This document shows positions 1-8,241 of a DNA stretch of 64,000 nt, piece after piece. The notes under the pieces are model-generated. The model worked only from the letters and a program-made list of their open reading frames with translations, was not told the DNA's origin and searched no databases. This DNA is from Micromonospora sp. NBC_01699 (GTDB lineage Bacteria; Actinomycetota; Actinomycetes; Mycobacteriales; Micromonosporaceae). Position numbers and translations under genes: made by a program. The stretch covers positions 2,790,001-2,854,000 of the forward strand of contig NZ_CP109199.1 of NCBI RefSeq assembly GCF_036250065.1. The letters run 5' to 3'. Each line of letters begins with the position of its first letter. The first letter of the stretch is position 1.

Positions 1-1
1 T

Positions 2-2116
2 CCTCAGGGCCCCCAGGGCGACGTGGGCGCTCAAGGCCCCCAGGGAATCCAGGGTGCCCAAGGCGTTCAGGGAGTTCAAGGCACCCAAGGCCCGCAGGGT
101 TCACAAGGTGTTCAGGGTTTCCAGGGTGATGTGGGTGCTCAAGGCTCCCAGGGCGTTCAAGGTGCTCAGGGTGTTCAGGGTCCTCAGGGAGTCCAGGGTG
201 TCCAGGGAGTTCAAGGCGCTCAGGGCGACACGGGCGCTCAAGGCTCGCAGGGTGTTCAGGGCTCCCAAGGCGCTCAGGGTTTCCAGGGTGATGTGGGTGC
301 TCAGGGCCCCCAAGGCATTCAGGGCTCCCAGGGCGATGTGGGTGCTCAGGGTCCTCAGGGTGTTCAGGGTCCTCAGGGAGTCCAGGGTGTCCAGGGAGTT
401 CAAGGCGCTCAGGGCGACACGGGCGCTCAAGGCTCGCAGGGTGTTCAGGGCTCCCAAGGCGTTCAGGGATTCCAGGGTGATGTGGGTGCCCAAGGCCCCC
501 AGGGTGTCCAGGGTGTTCAGGGCTCCCAGGGCGATGTCGGTGCTCAGGGTCCTCAGGGAGTCCAGGGTGTCCAAGGAGTTCAAGGCGCTCAGGGCGCTCA
601 AGGCCCCCAGGGGGTTCAGGGCGCTCAAGGGTTCCAGGGTGAGCAGGGCGACGTAGGCGTCCAAGGCCCCCAGGGCACGCAAGGCGTCCAAGGCGACGTG
701 GGTCCCCAGGGTGTTCAAGGTGCTCAAGGCTCACAGGGTGCTCAAGGCTTCCAGGGTGTTCAAGGCTTCCAGGGCGACGTGGGTCCTCAGGGCCCCCAGG
801 GTGTCCAAGGTGCTCAGGGCGATACGGGCGCTCAAGGCTCACAGGGTGCTCAAGGCCCACAGGGTGTTCAGGGCTTCCAGGGCGATGTGGGTGCTCAAGG
901 TCCCCAGGGTGTCCAAGGTGCTCAGGGCGATACGGGCGCTCAAGGCTCACAGGGTGCTCAAGGCCCACAGGGTGTTCAGGGCTTCCAGGGCGATGTGGGT
1001 GCTCAAGGTCCCCAGGGTGTTCAAGGTGTTCAGGGCACTCAGGGAATGCAGGGTGCCCAGGGGATTCAAGGTGCTCAGGGCGACGCGGGCGCTCAAGGCT
1101 CACAGGGCGCTCAAGGCTCACAGGGCGCTCAAGGCTCACAGGGCGCTCAAGGCTCACAGGGCGCTCAAGGCTCACAGGGCGCTCAAGGCTCACAGGGCGC
1201 TCAAGGCTCACAGGGCGCTCAAGGCTCACAGGGCGCTCAAGGCTCACAGGGCGCTCAAGGCTTCCAGGGCGACGTGGGTCCTCAGGGCCCCCAGGGTGTC
1301 CAAGGTGCTCAGGGCGATACGGGCGCTCAAGGCTCACAGGGTGCTCAAGGCTCACAGGGTGCTCAAGGCTCACAGGGTGCTCAAGGCCCACAGGGTGTTC
1401 AGGGCTTCCAGGGCGATGTGGGTGCTCAAGGTCCCCAGGGTGTTCAAGGTGTTCAGGGCACTCAGGGAATGCAGGGTGCCCAGGGGATTCAAGGTGCTCA
1501 AGGCGACATGGGCGCTCAAGGTGCTCAAGGCTTCCAGGGCGCTCAAGGCTTCCAGGGCGTCCAAGGTGTTCAAGGCTCACAAGGCGCTCAAGGCTTCCAG
1601 GGTGCTCAGGGTGACGTAGGTGCCCAAGGGGTTCAGGGTGCTCAAGGTTTCCAGGGCGCCCAGGGCGACACGGGTGCGCAAGGCACCCAGGGTGTCCAAG
1701 GCGCCCAGGGTGCGATGGGTTTGCAGGGCGTACAGGGACCGCAGGGGGACACGGGCGCGCAGGGATTGGCGGGCAATGGGATCGAGGCCGCGTACATTCA
1801 GGGTCCGCTGACCGTGATCGCGGACACCCCCGTCAATTTCGGGTGCCAGGCCGGAGACCTTGCTGTCGGAACCGGATATCAGCTCGCGAATGCGGGCGTC
1901 AACCCGGTGCTGATCCAGCCGCTCTCGGCCAGTGGCTACCAGTTCACCTTCACCGGTGGAGGTGCCGACATCTGGGTGTCCTGCATCTCACTCACCACGC
2001 CGGTGATGTTGAGAGCTCCGGCCAACACGTCGGGCCGGGCGACGGCCGACAGTAGCAAGTCCAGCCGGCCGAACGGTAAGCCGAAAAGCCCCGTTATCGT
2101 CGAGGAGGAAAAATGA
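2..2116 (+). CDS. Collagen-like Gly-X-Gln repeat protein, 5' end outside window
   Basis: The reading frame is open from base 2, in phase with the repeats, so the true start lies upstream; the GTG at 23 is an internal Val codon. About 590 residues are collagen-type Gly-X-Y triplets in which Y is nearly always Gln (GAQ, GVQ, GSQ, GPQ, GFQ), broken at intervals by GDV, GDT, GDA or GDM. Proline is confined to X positions. A non-repetitive tail of about 110 residues follows, with a compact hydrophobic part containing two Cys, then a charged Ser/Lys-rich end finishing VIVEEEK. Bacterial collagen-like proteins form trimeric surface stalks with a globular end domain; that role is inferred. No signal peptide can be judged. 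The TGA overlaps the next ATG (ATGA), so translation is coupled to the lipoprotein gene. Confidence 0.9.
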   Translation, partial: PQGPQGDVGAQGPQGIQGAQGVQGVQGTQGPQGSQGVQGFQGDVGAQGSQGVQGAQGVQGPQGVQGVQGVQGAQGDTGAQGSQGVQGSQGAQGFQGDVGAQGPQGIQGSQGDVGAQGPQGVQGPQGVQGVQGVQGAQGDTGAQGSQGVQGSQGVQGFQGDVGAQGPQGVQGVQGSQGDVGAQGPQGVQGVQGVQGAQGAQGPQGVQGAQGFQGEQGDVGVQGPQGTQGVQGDVGPQGVQGAQGSQGAQGFQGVQGFQGDVGPQGPQGVQGAQGDTGAQGSQGAQGPQGVQGFQGDVGAQGPQGVQGAQGDTGAQGSQGAQGPQGVQGFQGDVGAQGPQGVQGVQGTQGMQGAQGIQGAQGDAGAQGSQGAQGSQGAQGSQGAQGSQGAQGSQGAQGSQGAQGSQGAQGSQGAQGSQGAQGFQGDVGPQGPQGVQGAQGDTGAQGSQGAQGSQGAQGSQGAQGPQGVQGFQGDVGAQGPQGVQGVQGTQGMQGAQGIQGAQGDMGAQGAQGFQGAQGFQGVQGVQGSQGAQGFQGAQGDVGAQGVQGAQGFQGAQGDTGAQGTQGVQGAQGAMGLQGVQGPQGDTGAQGLAGNGIEAAYIQGPLTVIADTPVNFGCQAGDLAVGTGYQLANAGVNPVLIQPLSASGYQFTFTGGGADIWVSCISLTTPVMLRAPANTSGRATADSSKSSRPNGKPKSPVIVEEEK
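801..1016 (+). repeat. Perfect 108-bp tandem duplication in collagen gene
   Basis: Bases 801-908 and 909-1016 appear identical, each encoding 36 residues (12 triplets). This shows recent expansion by unequal recombination or slippage. Partial copies of the same block recur from about 1285, and a second block around 1008-1080 recurs near 1430-1500. Confidence 0.85.
1091..1252 (+). repeat. Nine perfect 18-bp tandem repeats in collagen gene
   Basis: The unit GCTCAAGGCTCACAGGGC occurs nine times without a mismatch and encodes the Ala-Gln-Gly-Ser-Gln-Gly cycle. Such an array can gain or lose units without leaving frame, so the length of this stalk segment is expected to vary between strains. Confidence 0.9.
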
Positions 2117-2745
2117 GTACGCGTCAGATCTTCGGGTCACTCGCCTGTGGTGCGGTCCTGCTGACCGGGGTCACGGCATGCAGCGAGGAGCCTGCTGACA
2201 AGCCGAAGACGAGCAGTTCGGGCAGCAGCAACAGCGACAAGGCGAATGGCGCCCCCAACACCGAAACCCCACCGGCGGAACTGCTGAATCTCGGTGTCGA
2301 GCAGGGGCAGGCCGGTGACTTCGACGCGGCGAAGGCGACCTTCGAGAAGGTGCTGGCCGCCGAGGCCAGCAACAAGTTCGCCTGGTTCAACCTGGGGTTC
2401 ATCGCCCATTCGCGCAACCAGTCCGACGAGGCGGTCAGCAACTATGACAAGGCGTTGGAGGCCGACGCCAACTACAAGCCGGCCCTCTACAACAAGGCCA
2501 TCGCCCTGGAGAGTAAGGCTCCGACGACGTCGATGGACATCTACCGCAGGGTCGTGTCGATCGATGACAAGTCGTCAACCGCCTACCTTCGCCTGGGCAT
2601 CCTGCTGTCCCAGTCCGGTGACGACAAGGGGGCGCGGGACGCTTTCAGGGCGGCGGTTCGGCTGGACAGCGGGCTCACCTCGGCGGTTCCGGCGAAGTAC
2701 CGCGCGGGCCTGACCACTCCGTCCTCCGCTCCTGCGGACAGGTGA
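2113..2745 (+). CDS. TPR-repeat lipoprotein
   Basis: A 210-aa protein with a lipoprotein signal: basic MSTRQ start, hydrophobic core and lipobox VTAC (Cys about residue 24), followed by a Ser/Lys/Asn-rich linker. Residues about 55-200 hold three to four tetratricopeptide repeats, recognisable from FAWFNLGFIAHSRN, YKPALYNKAIALE and TAYLRLGILLSQSGD. It should be anchored on the outer face of the membrane and act as a protein-binding scaffold. The ATG overlaps the stop of the collagen-like gene (ATGA) behind a strong GAGGAGGAA ribosome site, and its own TGA overlaps the GTG of the next gene. A role in export or assembly of the collagen-like protein is inferred from this coupling only. Confidence 0.85.
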   Translation: MSTRQIFGSLACGAVLLTGVTACSEEPADKPKTSSSGSSNSDKANGAPNTETPPAELLNLGVEQGQAGDFDAAKATFEKVLAAEASNKFAWFNLGFIAHSRNQSDEAVSNYDKALEADANYKPALYNKAIALESKAPTTSMDIYRRVVSIDDKSSTAYLRLGILLSQSGDDKGARDAFRAAVRLDSGLTSAVPAKYRAGLTTPSSAPADR

Positions 2746-4019
2746 TCGGTGCAATGCGTACGCCGCGTGTGACGGTTTTCACGGGGAGCAACCGTACCCG
2801 TTTCATCGACGAATGTTTCCGATCACTGGTCGCGCAGACCTTCACCGACTGGGAATGGGTGGTCATCCTGAACCAGGGGTCTCGTTGGCGGCCCGAGCGG
2901 CACGACGATCGGATCCGGCTCCTCGTCCAGGACAACCTGAACGGCGTTGGCGCCGTGAAGGGGTACGCCTGTGCCGAGGCGGCCGGGGACATCCTGGTGG
3001 AGCTTGACGACGACGATCTGCTCAGCAGCGACTGTCTGCAAGAAATTGTCGACGCCTTCGACGCCAATCCGGAGGTGGGGTTCGTCTACAGCGACACCGC
3101 GCAGATCCAGGAGGACGGCGGCCGCTGCGAAGACCGGTTCGCGAGTTCGTTCGGCTGGCGGCACTACGACGAGAGGGTGGACGGCCGCGAGGTGCTGGTC
3201 TGTCGGGCGTTGCCGCCGACGCCGCACAACGTGAGCTACATCTGGTACGCGCCGAACCATGTGCGGGCCTTCCGCCGGGACATCTACGAGAAGGTCGGCG
3301 GGTACGACGAGTCGCTCGACGTCGCGGACGACGCCGATCTCATGGCTCGGATCTACCAGGTGAGCGAGTTTCACCACATCCAGAAATGCCTGTACCTACA
3401 GCGCATCCACGGCAAGAACACGCAGCGCATTCCGGACGTCAACGCCCGCATCCAGCAGCGTACGGTGGAGATCTACGACCGGAACATCCAACAGAACGTG
3501 CTGACCTGGTCGCGGCGGCAGGGGCTCCTGGCACTCGACCTGGGTGCGGCCCACGGCAAGCCGGAGGGCTATCTCGGTCTGGACTACCACGACGGGTCGG
3601 GTGTGGACCTGGTCTGCGACATCACGAAGGGCGTCGACCTGCCGGACAACAGTGTCGGGGTCATTCGGGCGGTGGACTTCCTGGAACACATCCCGGACAA
3701 AATCTCACTGTTCAACGAGTTGTACCGACTGCTCGCCCCGAACGGGATGCTGTTGTCGCTGACCCCCAGCACCGACGGCCGGGGTGCCTATCAGGATCCG
3801 ACGCATGTGGCGTTCTACAACGAGAACTCGTTCTGGTACTTCACGGATGCCAACTACTCTCGGTTCGTACCCGAAATCAAATGCCGGTTCCAGGCGTCGC
3901 GGTTGGTCACGTACTTTCCGAGTGAATGGCACCAGACGCACAACATCCCGTACGTCTCCGCGAATCTCATCGCGATCAAGGACGACGCCCAACGCAACGG
4001 CGGCCTGCTGAACATCTGA
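2742..4019 (+). CDS. Fused GT2 glycosyltransferase and SAM-dependent methyltransferase
   Basis: A 425-aa protein. Residues about 8-230 are a GT-A family 2 glycosyltransferase: RVTVFTGSNR opening, the metal/nucleotide-sugar acidic run VELDDDDLL at 86-94, and the later acidic cluster DVADDADLMARIYQ. Residues about 262-415 resemble a type-11 class I methyltransferase: LALDLGAA glycine motif, LGLD acidic end of the second strand, DFLEHIPD and LLAPNGMLLSLTPS. The start is GTG 2742, overlapping the preceding stop (GTGA); ATG 2754 in the same frame is an alternative. Genetic coupling to the collagen-like protein makes that protein a plausible substrate, with Ser/Thr of GSQ and GDT triplets as possible acceptors; this is inference. 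It ends 2 bp from the convergent kinase-like gene. Confidence 0.85.
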   Translation: MIGAMRTPRVTVFTGSNRTRFIDECFRSLVAQTFTDWEWVVILNQGSRWRPERHDDRIRLLVQDNLNGVGAVKGYACAEAAGDILVELDDDDLLSSDCLQEIVDAFDANPEVGFVYSDTAQIQEDGGRCEDRFASSFGWRHYDERVDGREVLVCRALPPTPHNVSYIWYAPNHVRAFRRDIYEKVGGYDESLDVADDADLMARIYQVSEFHHIQKCLYLQRIHGKNTQRIPDVNARIQQRTVEIYDRNIQQNVLTWSRRQGLLALDLGAAHGKPEGYLGLDYHDGSGVDLVCDITKGVDLPDNSVGVIRAVDFLEHIPDKISLFNELYRLLAPNGMLLSLTPSTDGRGAYQDPTHVAFYNENSFWYFTDANYSRFVPEIKCRFQASRLVTYFPSEWHQTHNIPYVSANLIAIKDDAQRNGGLLNI

Positions 4020-4021
4020 CC

Positions 4022-4991
4022 TCACCCGGCGAGCAGTCGGGCGTGGGTCTCGTCGTCCGGCGCCGGTACGGTTGCCGACCGCCCGGCGACGGCCCGGCGG
4101 ATGGCGAGCCAGGCGGCACCGGCCGCCCCGTCCCCGGCCAGCACACCGGGTCGACCCAGCCAGGCAGCCAACCGTTGCTGGACACCGGCCCGGATCTCCG
4201 GCACCCCGGCCAGTACGCCACCGGCGAGCACCACCGGTCCGGGCGCCGGGTGCAGTGAGACCAGGGTGTCGGCCAGCCGGCGCGACGCGGTCTCCACGAT
4301 GTCCAGGGCCACCGGGTCGCCGGCCCGCGCGCACTCGGTGACCGCCGGTGCGATCGCCGCGACCCGGTCGCGGCCGAGTTCGTAGAACCGGGTCACGAAC
4401 GCGTCCGGCTCCCTCGCGCCGACCCGCCGGCAGACGGCCCGGACCAGTTCTCCCCGCTCGGCCTGTTTGTCCTGGTAGAGCGCTCGGGCGGTGGCCCTGG
4501 CGGCGGTCAGGCCGAGCCAGTAGCCGGAGCCCTCGTCGCCGAGCAGCCAGCCGAGGCCGTCGGCGATCCGGACCACGGCGCCCTCCCGGACGATCGCGGC
4601 TACCGCGCCGGTGCCGGCGATCAGCACCGTGCCGGTGTCGGCCGGGGTGCCGGCGGCGAACGCGACCACGGCGTCGCCGACCGGCCGCATCGGACAGCTC
4701 AGCCCGGCCCGGGACCACTGGTCGGCGTAGCCGGCGGCGACCTCGGGATCGTCCAGGCGCGACACGCCGGCCAGCCCGACCACGCCGCCGACGATCCGGT
4801 CCGGGTCGTGGCCGGTGAGCGCGGATCGGATCGCGGCGCCCAGCGCGGCGGCGGTGTCGGCCGGATCGGTGGTGATCGGGTTTCCGGCGCTGGCCCGACC
4901 CCGGCCCACTGTCCGGCCGTCCAGGGTGGCGAGGACCGCACGGGTCGCGGGTGCCACCGGCGTCGGCGCCGAGCACGAGGGGAGTGGTCAC
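4022..4991 (-). pseudogene. N-acetylglucosamine-kinase-like (BadF/BcrA ATPase) gene with one-base frameshift
   Basis: The body (311 codons from an internal GTG at 4957) is a BadF/BadG-type sugar kinase: AGNPITT near the N-terminus, VVGLAGVSR, LIAGTGAVAAI and LGDEGSGYWLG. It lacks the N-terminal phosphate-1 loop. That loop, VTTPLVLGADAGGT, is encoded immediately upstream from GTG 4991, but in another frame. Removing one base from the GGG at 4949-4951 (CCC in the coding sense) would restore DAGGTATRAVLATLDG, the expected kinase N-terminus. So either the gene is a recent pseudogene or the run of three is a sequencing error. The intact enzyme would phosphorylate GlcNAc or a related amino sugar after uptake, which fits the divergent transporter operon. 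Confidence 0.75.
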
Positions 4992-5045
4992 GTGCCGATG
5001 GTGCGGGCCGGCGGGCGTCCACCACAAGGGGATCGATCGAAAAAG

Positions 5046-5084
5046 TTAAACCTATTGACGTACGCGGCACAGTGGTCATAGTTT
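5046..5084 (+). promoter_or_regulatory. Probable promoter and operator of the amino-sugar operon
   Basis: TTGACG (5055-5060) and TAGTTT (5079-5084) are separated by 18 bp and lie about 35 bp before the regulator start. An imperfect inverted repeat, GTTAA-N5-TTGAC (5046-5060), overlaps the -35 box and could be the RpiR operator. AGTGGTC at 5071-5077 matches half of a DasR site, but the other half is missing. Confidence 0.5.
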
Positions 5085-5118
5085 TTCTCACCAACACGTA
5101 CCGGTGAAAGGAATGTTG

Positions 5119-6036
5119 ATGGAGGAGAGCGGACTGCTGGGCCGGGTGCGCACCGAGCTGAGCGCGCTGCCGGTCGCCCTACAGCGGGTCGCCGAGCAGA
5201 TCCTGATCGCCCCGGAGGAGGCCGCTCGGGCGACCATCATCGACCTGGCCGAGCGGGCCGGCACCTCCACCGCCACGGTCACCCGGTTCTGCCGGGTGTT
5301 CGGCTACCGTGGCTACGCCCAACTGCGGGTCGCCATCGCCACCGAGACCGGGCGGGCCGCCCAGGCCCGGTGGGACACCGACATCGACCGCGAGCTCGGT
5401 CCCGACGACCCCCTCGACCACCTGCTCGAAGTCGTCGCCAGTGCCGACGCGCGGGCCATCCAGGACACCGCCGGCCAGGTCGACCTCGCCGCCGTCGACC
5501 GGGTCGCGGCCGCCGTGGCGCAGGCCCAGCGGGTCGACCTGTTCGGCTTCGGCAGCTCCGGCAACGCCGCGCGGGAGATGGCCTTCCGGTTGGAACGCAT
5601 CCGGATTCCGGTCTGGCACCGCGCCGACGCGCACAGCGCGCTCACCAACGCCGCCCTGCTCGGCCCCGGTGACGTCGCGATCGGACTGTCGCACAGCGGG
5701 CGTACCCGCGAGGTGATCGAGGTGCTGTCCGAGGCCGCCGACCACGGCGCGCTCACCGTCGCGGTCACCTCGTTTCCCCGCTCGCCGCTGGCCGAGGTCG
5801 CCGACGTGGTCATGACGACCGCCGTACAGGAGACGACGTTCCGGCTGGCCGCGCTCTCGGCCCTGCATTCGCAACTGCTGGTGCTCGACCTGATCTACGT
5901 CGCGGTCGCGCAGCGGACGTACCAGCGGACCACCGAGGCGTTCGAGGTCACCGCACGGGCCGTCGATGCCCACCGGCTGCCGGACGAGTCGCAACGGGCG
6001 GCCCGTCGACGCGTCAAAACCACGGAGGGGTCATGA
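5119..6036 (+). CDS. MurR/RpiR-family transcriptional regulator with SIS domain
   Basis: The N-terminal HTH_6 domain (about residues 1-80) contains AERAGTSTATVTRFCRVFGY. The C-terminal SIS domain (about 110-260) contains LFGFGSSGNAA and IGLSHSGRTREVIEV, the phosphosugar-binding loops. Such proteins repress or activate sugar catabolic operons in response to a sugar phosphate. ATG 5119 is preferred because GAAAGGA lies 6 bp upstream; an in-frame GTG at 5104 lacks a ribosome site. It is the first gene of a five-gene operon, overlaps the next gene by ATGA, and is divergent from the GlcNAc-kinase-like gene. Confidence 0.88.
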   Translation: MEESGLLGRVRTELSALPVALQRVAEQILIAPEEAARATIIDLAERAGTSTATVTRFCRVFGYRGYAQLRVAIATETGRAAQARWDTDIDRELGPDDPLDHLLEVVASADARAIQDTAGQVDLAAVDRVAAAVAQAQRVDLFGFGSSGNAAREMAFRLERIRIPVWHRADAHSALTNAALLGPGDVAIGLSHSGRTREVIEVLSEAADHGALTVAVTSFPRSPLAEVADVVMTTAVQETTFRLAALSALHSQLLVLDLIYVAVAQRTYQRTTEAFEVTARAVDAHRLPDESQRAARRRVKTTEGS

Positions 6037-6794
6037 CCACCACCACCATCAGCGCACCGGCCTACGTCGACGTCGTCACCGCGGCGATCGGCCGGGTCAC
6101 CCGGACCCAGGCCGGCGGCGTACGGGCCGCAGCCGACCTGATCACCACGGCCCTCGACCAGGGCGGGGTGGTGCAGGCGTTCGGCTGCGGGCACTCCGAG
6201 GCACTGTCCATGGAGATCGCCGGGCGGGCCGGGGGACTGGTGCCCACCAACAGGATCGCGCTGCGGGACCTCGTCCTCTACGGCGGCGCCGACCGGGCCG
6301 TACTCGACGATCCGTACCTCGAACGAAACCCGGCGGTGGCCCACCGGCTGTACGAGCTGGCCCCGGTCAAGCCCGACGACGTCTTCGTGCTCACCTCCAA
6401 CTCCGGCGTCAACGGCGTCATCGTCGAGTTCGCCCTGCTGGTCAAGGACCATGGCCACCGGCTGATCGGGATCACCTCGCTCGACCACACCGCGCGGGTC
6501 GAGTCGAGGCACCCGTCGGGACGGCGACTGGCCGACATCGCCGACGTCGTACTCGACAACGGCGCGCCGTACGGCGATGCCGCCCTGCCCCTCCCCGGCG
6601 GCGGTGCCGTCGGGGCCATCTCGTCGATCACCGGAGCGCTGCTCGCCCAGCAGATAGTCACCGAGGTCGTCGCGCGCCTGCTCGACGCCGGCCAGACCCC
6701 GCCGATCTACCTGTCGGCGAACGTGCCCGGTGGCGACGCCCACAACAACGAACTAGAGGCGCGGTACGCCGGGCGTATCCGACGCACCGCCTAA
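6033..6794 (+). CDS. SIS-domain phosphosugar-binding protein (UPF0309-like)
   Basis: A 253-aa cytoplasmic protein with the SIS fold: VVQAFGCGHSEALSMEIAGR early and VFVLTSNSGVNGVIVEFAL in the second half. The length and sequence fit the UPF0309 group of sugar isomerases/phosphosugar-binding proteins often found with GlcNAc-type transporters. It overlaps the regulator by 4 bp (ATGA). It probably acts on the phosphorylated amino sugar delivered by the transporter and kinase; isomerase, deaminase or etherase activity cannot be chosen from the sequence. Confidence 0.82.
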   Translation: MTTTTISAPAYVDVVTAAIGRVTRTQAGGVRAAADLITTALDQGGVVQAFGCGHSEALSMEIAGRAGGLVPTNRIALRDLVLYGGADRAVLDDPYLERNPAVAHRLYELAPVKPDDVFVLTSNSGVNGVIVEFALLVKDHGHRLIGITSLDHTARVESRHPSGRRLADIADVVLDNGAPYGDAALPLPGGGAVGAISSITGALLAQQIVTEVVARLLDAGQTPPIYLSANVPGGDAHNNELEARYAGRIRRTA

Positions 6795-6814
6795 CAGAAG
6801 GCGAGGCCGCCGAC

Positions 6815-8233
6815 ATGGACCCCTCTTCCACCCCGGTCGTACGCCGTCCCAACCGACGCACCCTGCTCCGGGCCGCCACCATCGGGCTGGCCGCCCCGGT
6901 CCTGACCGGCTGCGTGACCGGTGCCGGTGACGAGAGCTCCACCAGCGCCAGGAGCGAGACCAGCGCCGACAACCCGCTCGGCGTACCCGAAAAGGCCCCG
7001 CTCGAAGTGGTCGTTTTCAAGGGCGGGTACGGCGACGACTACGCGATCAACGCCGAGAAGCTCTACGAGCAGCGGTACCCCAGTGCGACGGTCGACCACA
7101 AGGGCATCCAGAAGGTCGGCGAGGCGTTGCAGCCCCGGTTCGTCGCCGACACCCCGCCGGACGTGGTCGACAACACCGGCGCCGGCCGGCTCGACCTCGC
7201 CACCCTGGTCGCCGCGAAGAAGCTCACCGACCTGACCGAGCTGCTGGACGCGCCGTCGCTGCACGACCCGACCCGCAAGGTACGCGACACCCTGCTGCCG
7301 GGGGTGGTCGAGGATGGCACCCTCGACGGGAAGGTGTACTCGCTGAACTTCACCTACACCGCCTGGGGGCTGTGGTACTCCAAGCCGCAGTTCGACCGGC
7401 ACGGCTGGACCTACCCGAGCACCTGGGACGGCATGCTCGCGCTCTGCGCCGAGATCAAGAAGGCCGGCATCGCGCCCTGGACGTACCAGGGTAAGTATCC
7501 CGAGTATCTGAACGATCCGCTGCTCACGATGGCGGCCAAGGCGGGCGGACCGGACCTGGTCAAGGCCGTCGACAACCTCCAGCCCGGCGCGTGGAAGCAG
7601 CAGCCCCTGCTCGACGCGGCCACCGCCGTCGCCGAACTCGCCGGCCGGGGCTACCTGCTGTCCGGGTCCGAGGCGCTGTCGCACACCGAGGCACAGGCCG
7701 CCTGGTCGCAGGGGAAGGCGGCGATCATTCCGTGCGGGTCGTGGCTGGAGGCCGAGCAGAAGGGCGTCACCCCGGACGGCTTCGACATGGTGATGGCCGC
7801 CGTACCGACGCTCGGCGCCGGTGACAGGCTGCCGTACGGTGCCCTGCTGGCGGCCAGCAGCGAGTCGTTCCTGGTGCCGGCGAAGGCGAAGAACCCGCGC
7901 GGCGGGCTGGAGTTCCTCCGGATCCTGTTCTCCCAGCCGGCCGCCCGCAGGTTCGCCGAACTCAACAGCACCCTGCCCAGCGTTGCCGGGGCCACCGACG
8001 GCCTGACCGTCAGTAGTGGACTCGGCTCGGTCCGCGCCGCCGTCGCGGCCGCCGGGGCGAACACCTTCACCTACCGGTTCCGCACCTGGTATGCCCCGCT
8101 GGCCAAGGCCGTCGACGACGCCACCGGCGAACTCGCCACCCGCCGGGTCACCCCGGCCCAGTGGGCCGACCGGATCCAGCGGGCCGCCGACGCGCTGGCC
8201 AGGGACACCACCGTCGCCAAGTACACCCGGTAG
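6815..8233 (+). CDS. Sugar ABC transporter substrate-binding lipoprotein (NgcE-like, Tat)
   Basis: A 472-aa extracellular solute-binding protein. The N-terminus has a twin-arginine motif (NRRTLLRAATIGLAAPVL) leading into lipobox LTGC, so it is probably exported folded and lipidated. The rest reads as a family 1 sugar-binding protein with aromatic patches (YTAWGLWYSKPQFDRHGW, WTYQGKYPEYL). Overall similarity is to GlcNAc/chitobiose-binding proteins of actinomycetes. ATG 6815 is chosen because the signal follows directly; the frame stays open upstream but there reads as the wrong frame of the SIS gene. It is followed by two permease genes. Confidence 0.88.
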   Translation: MDPSSTPVVRRPNRRTLLRAATIGLAAPVLTGCVTGAGDESSTSARSETSADNPLGVPEKAPLEVVVFKGGYGDDYAINAEKLYEQRYPSATVDHKGIQKVGEALQPRFVADTPPDVVDNTGAGRLDLATLVAAKKLTDLTELLDAPSLHDPTRKVRDTLLPGVVEDGTLDGKVYSLNFTYTAWGLWYSKPQFDRHGWTYPSTWDGMLALCAEIKKAGIAPWTYQGKYPEYLNDPLLTMAAKAGGPDLVKAVDNLQPGAWKQQPLLDAATAVAELAGRGYLLSGSEALSHTEAQAAWSQGKAAIIPCGSWLEAEQKGVTPDGFDMVMAAVPTLGAGDRLPYGALLAASSESFLVPAKAKNPRGGLEFLRILFSQPAARRFAELNSTLPSVAGATDGLTVSSGLGSVRAAVAAAGANTFTYRFRTWYAPLAKAVDDATGELATRRVTPAQWADRIQRAADALARDTTVAKYTR

Positions 8234-8241
8234 GGCGGGTC

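Noticed and set aside
1091-1252. Possible CRISPR-like array
   Set aside because: Units are contiguous 18-mers without spacers and lie in frame inside a coding sequence.
54-1619. Long open frames in other phases of the collagen repeats, on both strands (Arg/Lys/Ala-rich or Leu/Ala-rich repeats)
   Set aside because: They arise because the repeat unit lacks stops in several phases. The collagen frame has the Gly periodicity, an ordered C-terminus and a coupled downstream gene.
5071-5090. Full DasR-responsive element in the amino-sugar promoter
   Set aside because: Only one arm (AGTGGTC) matches; the second arm is absent, so it is mentioned as a half site only.
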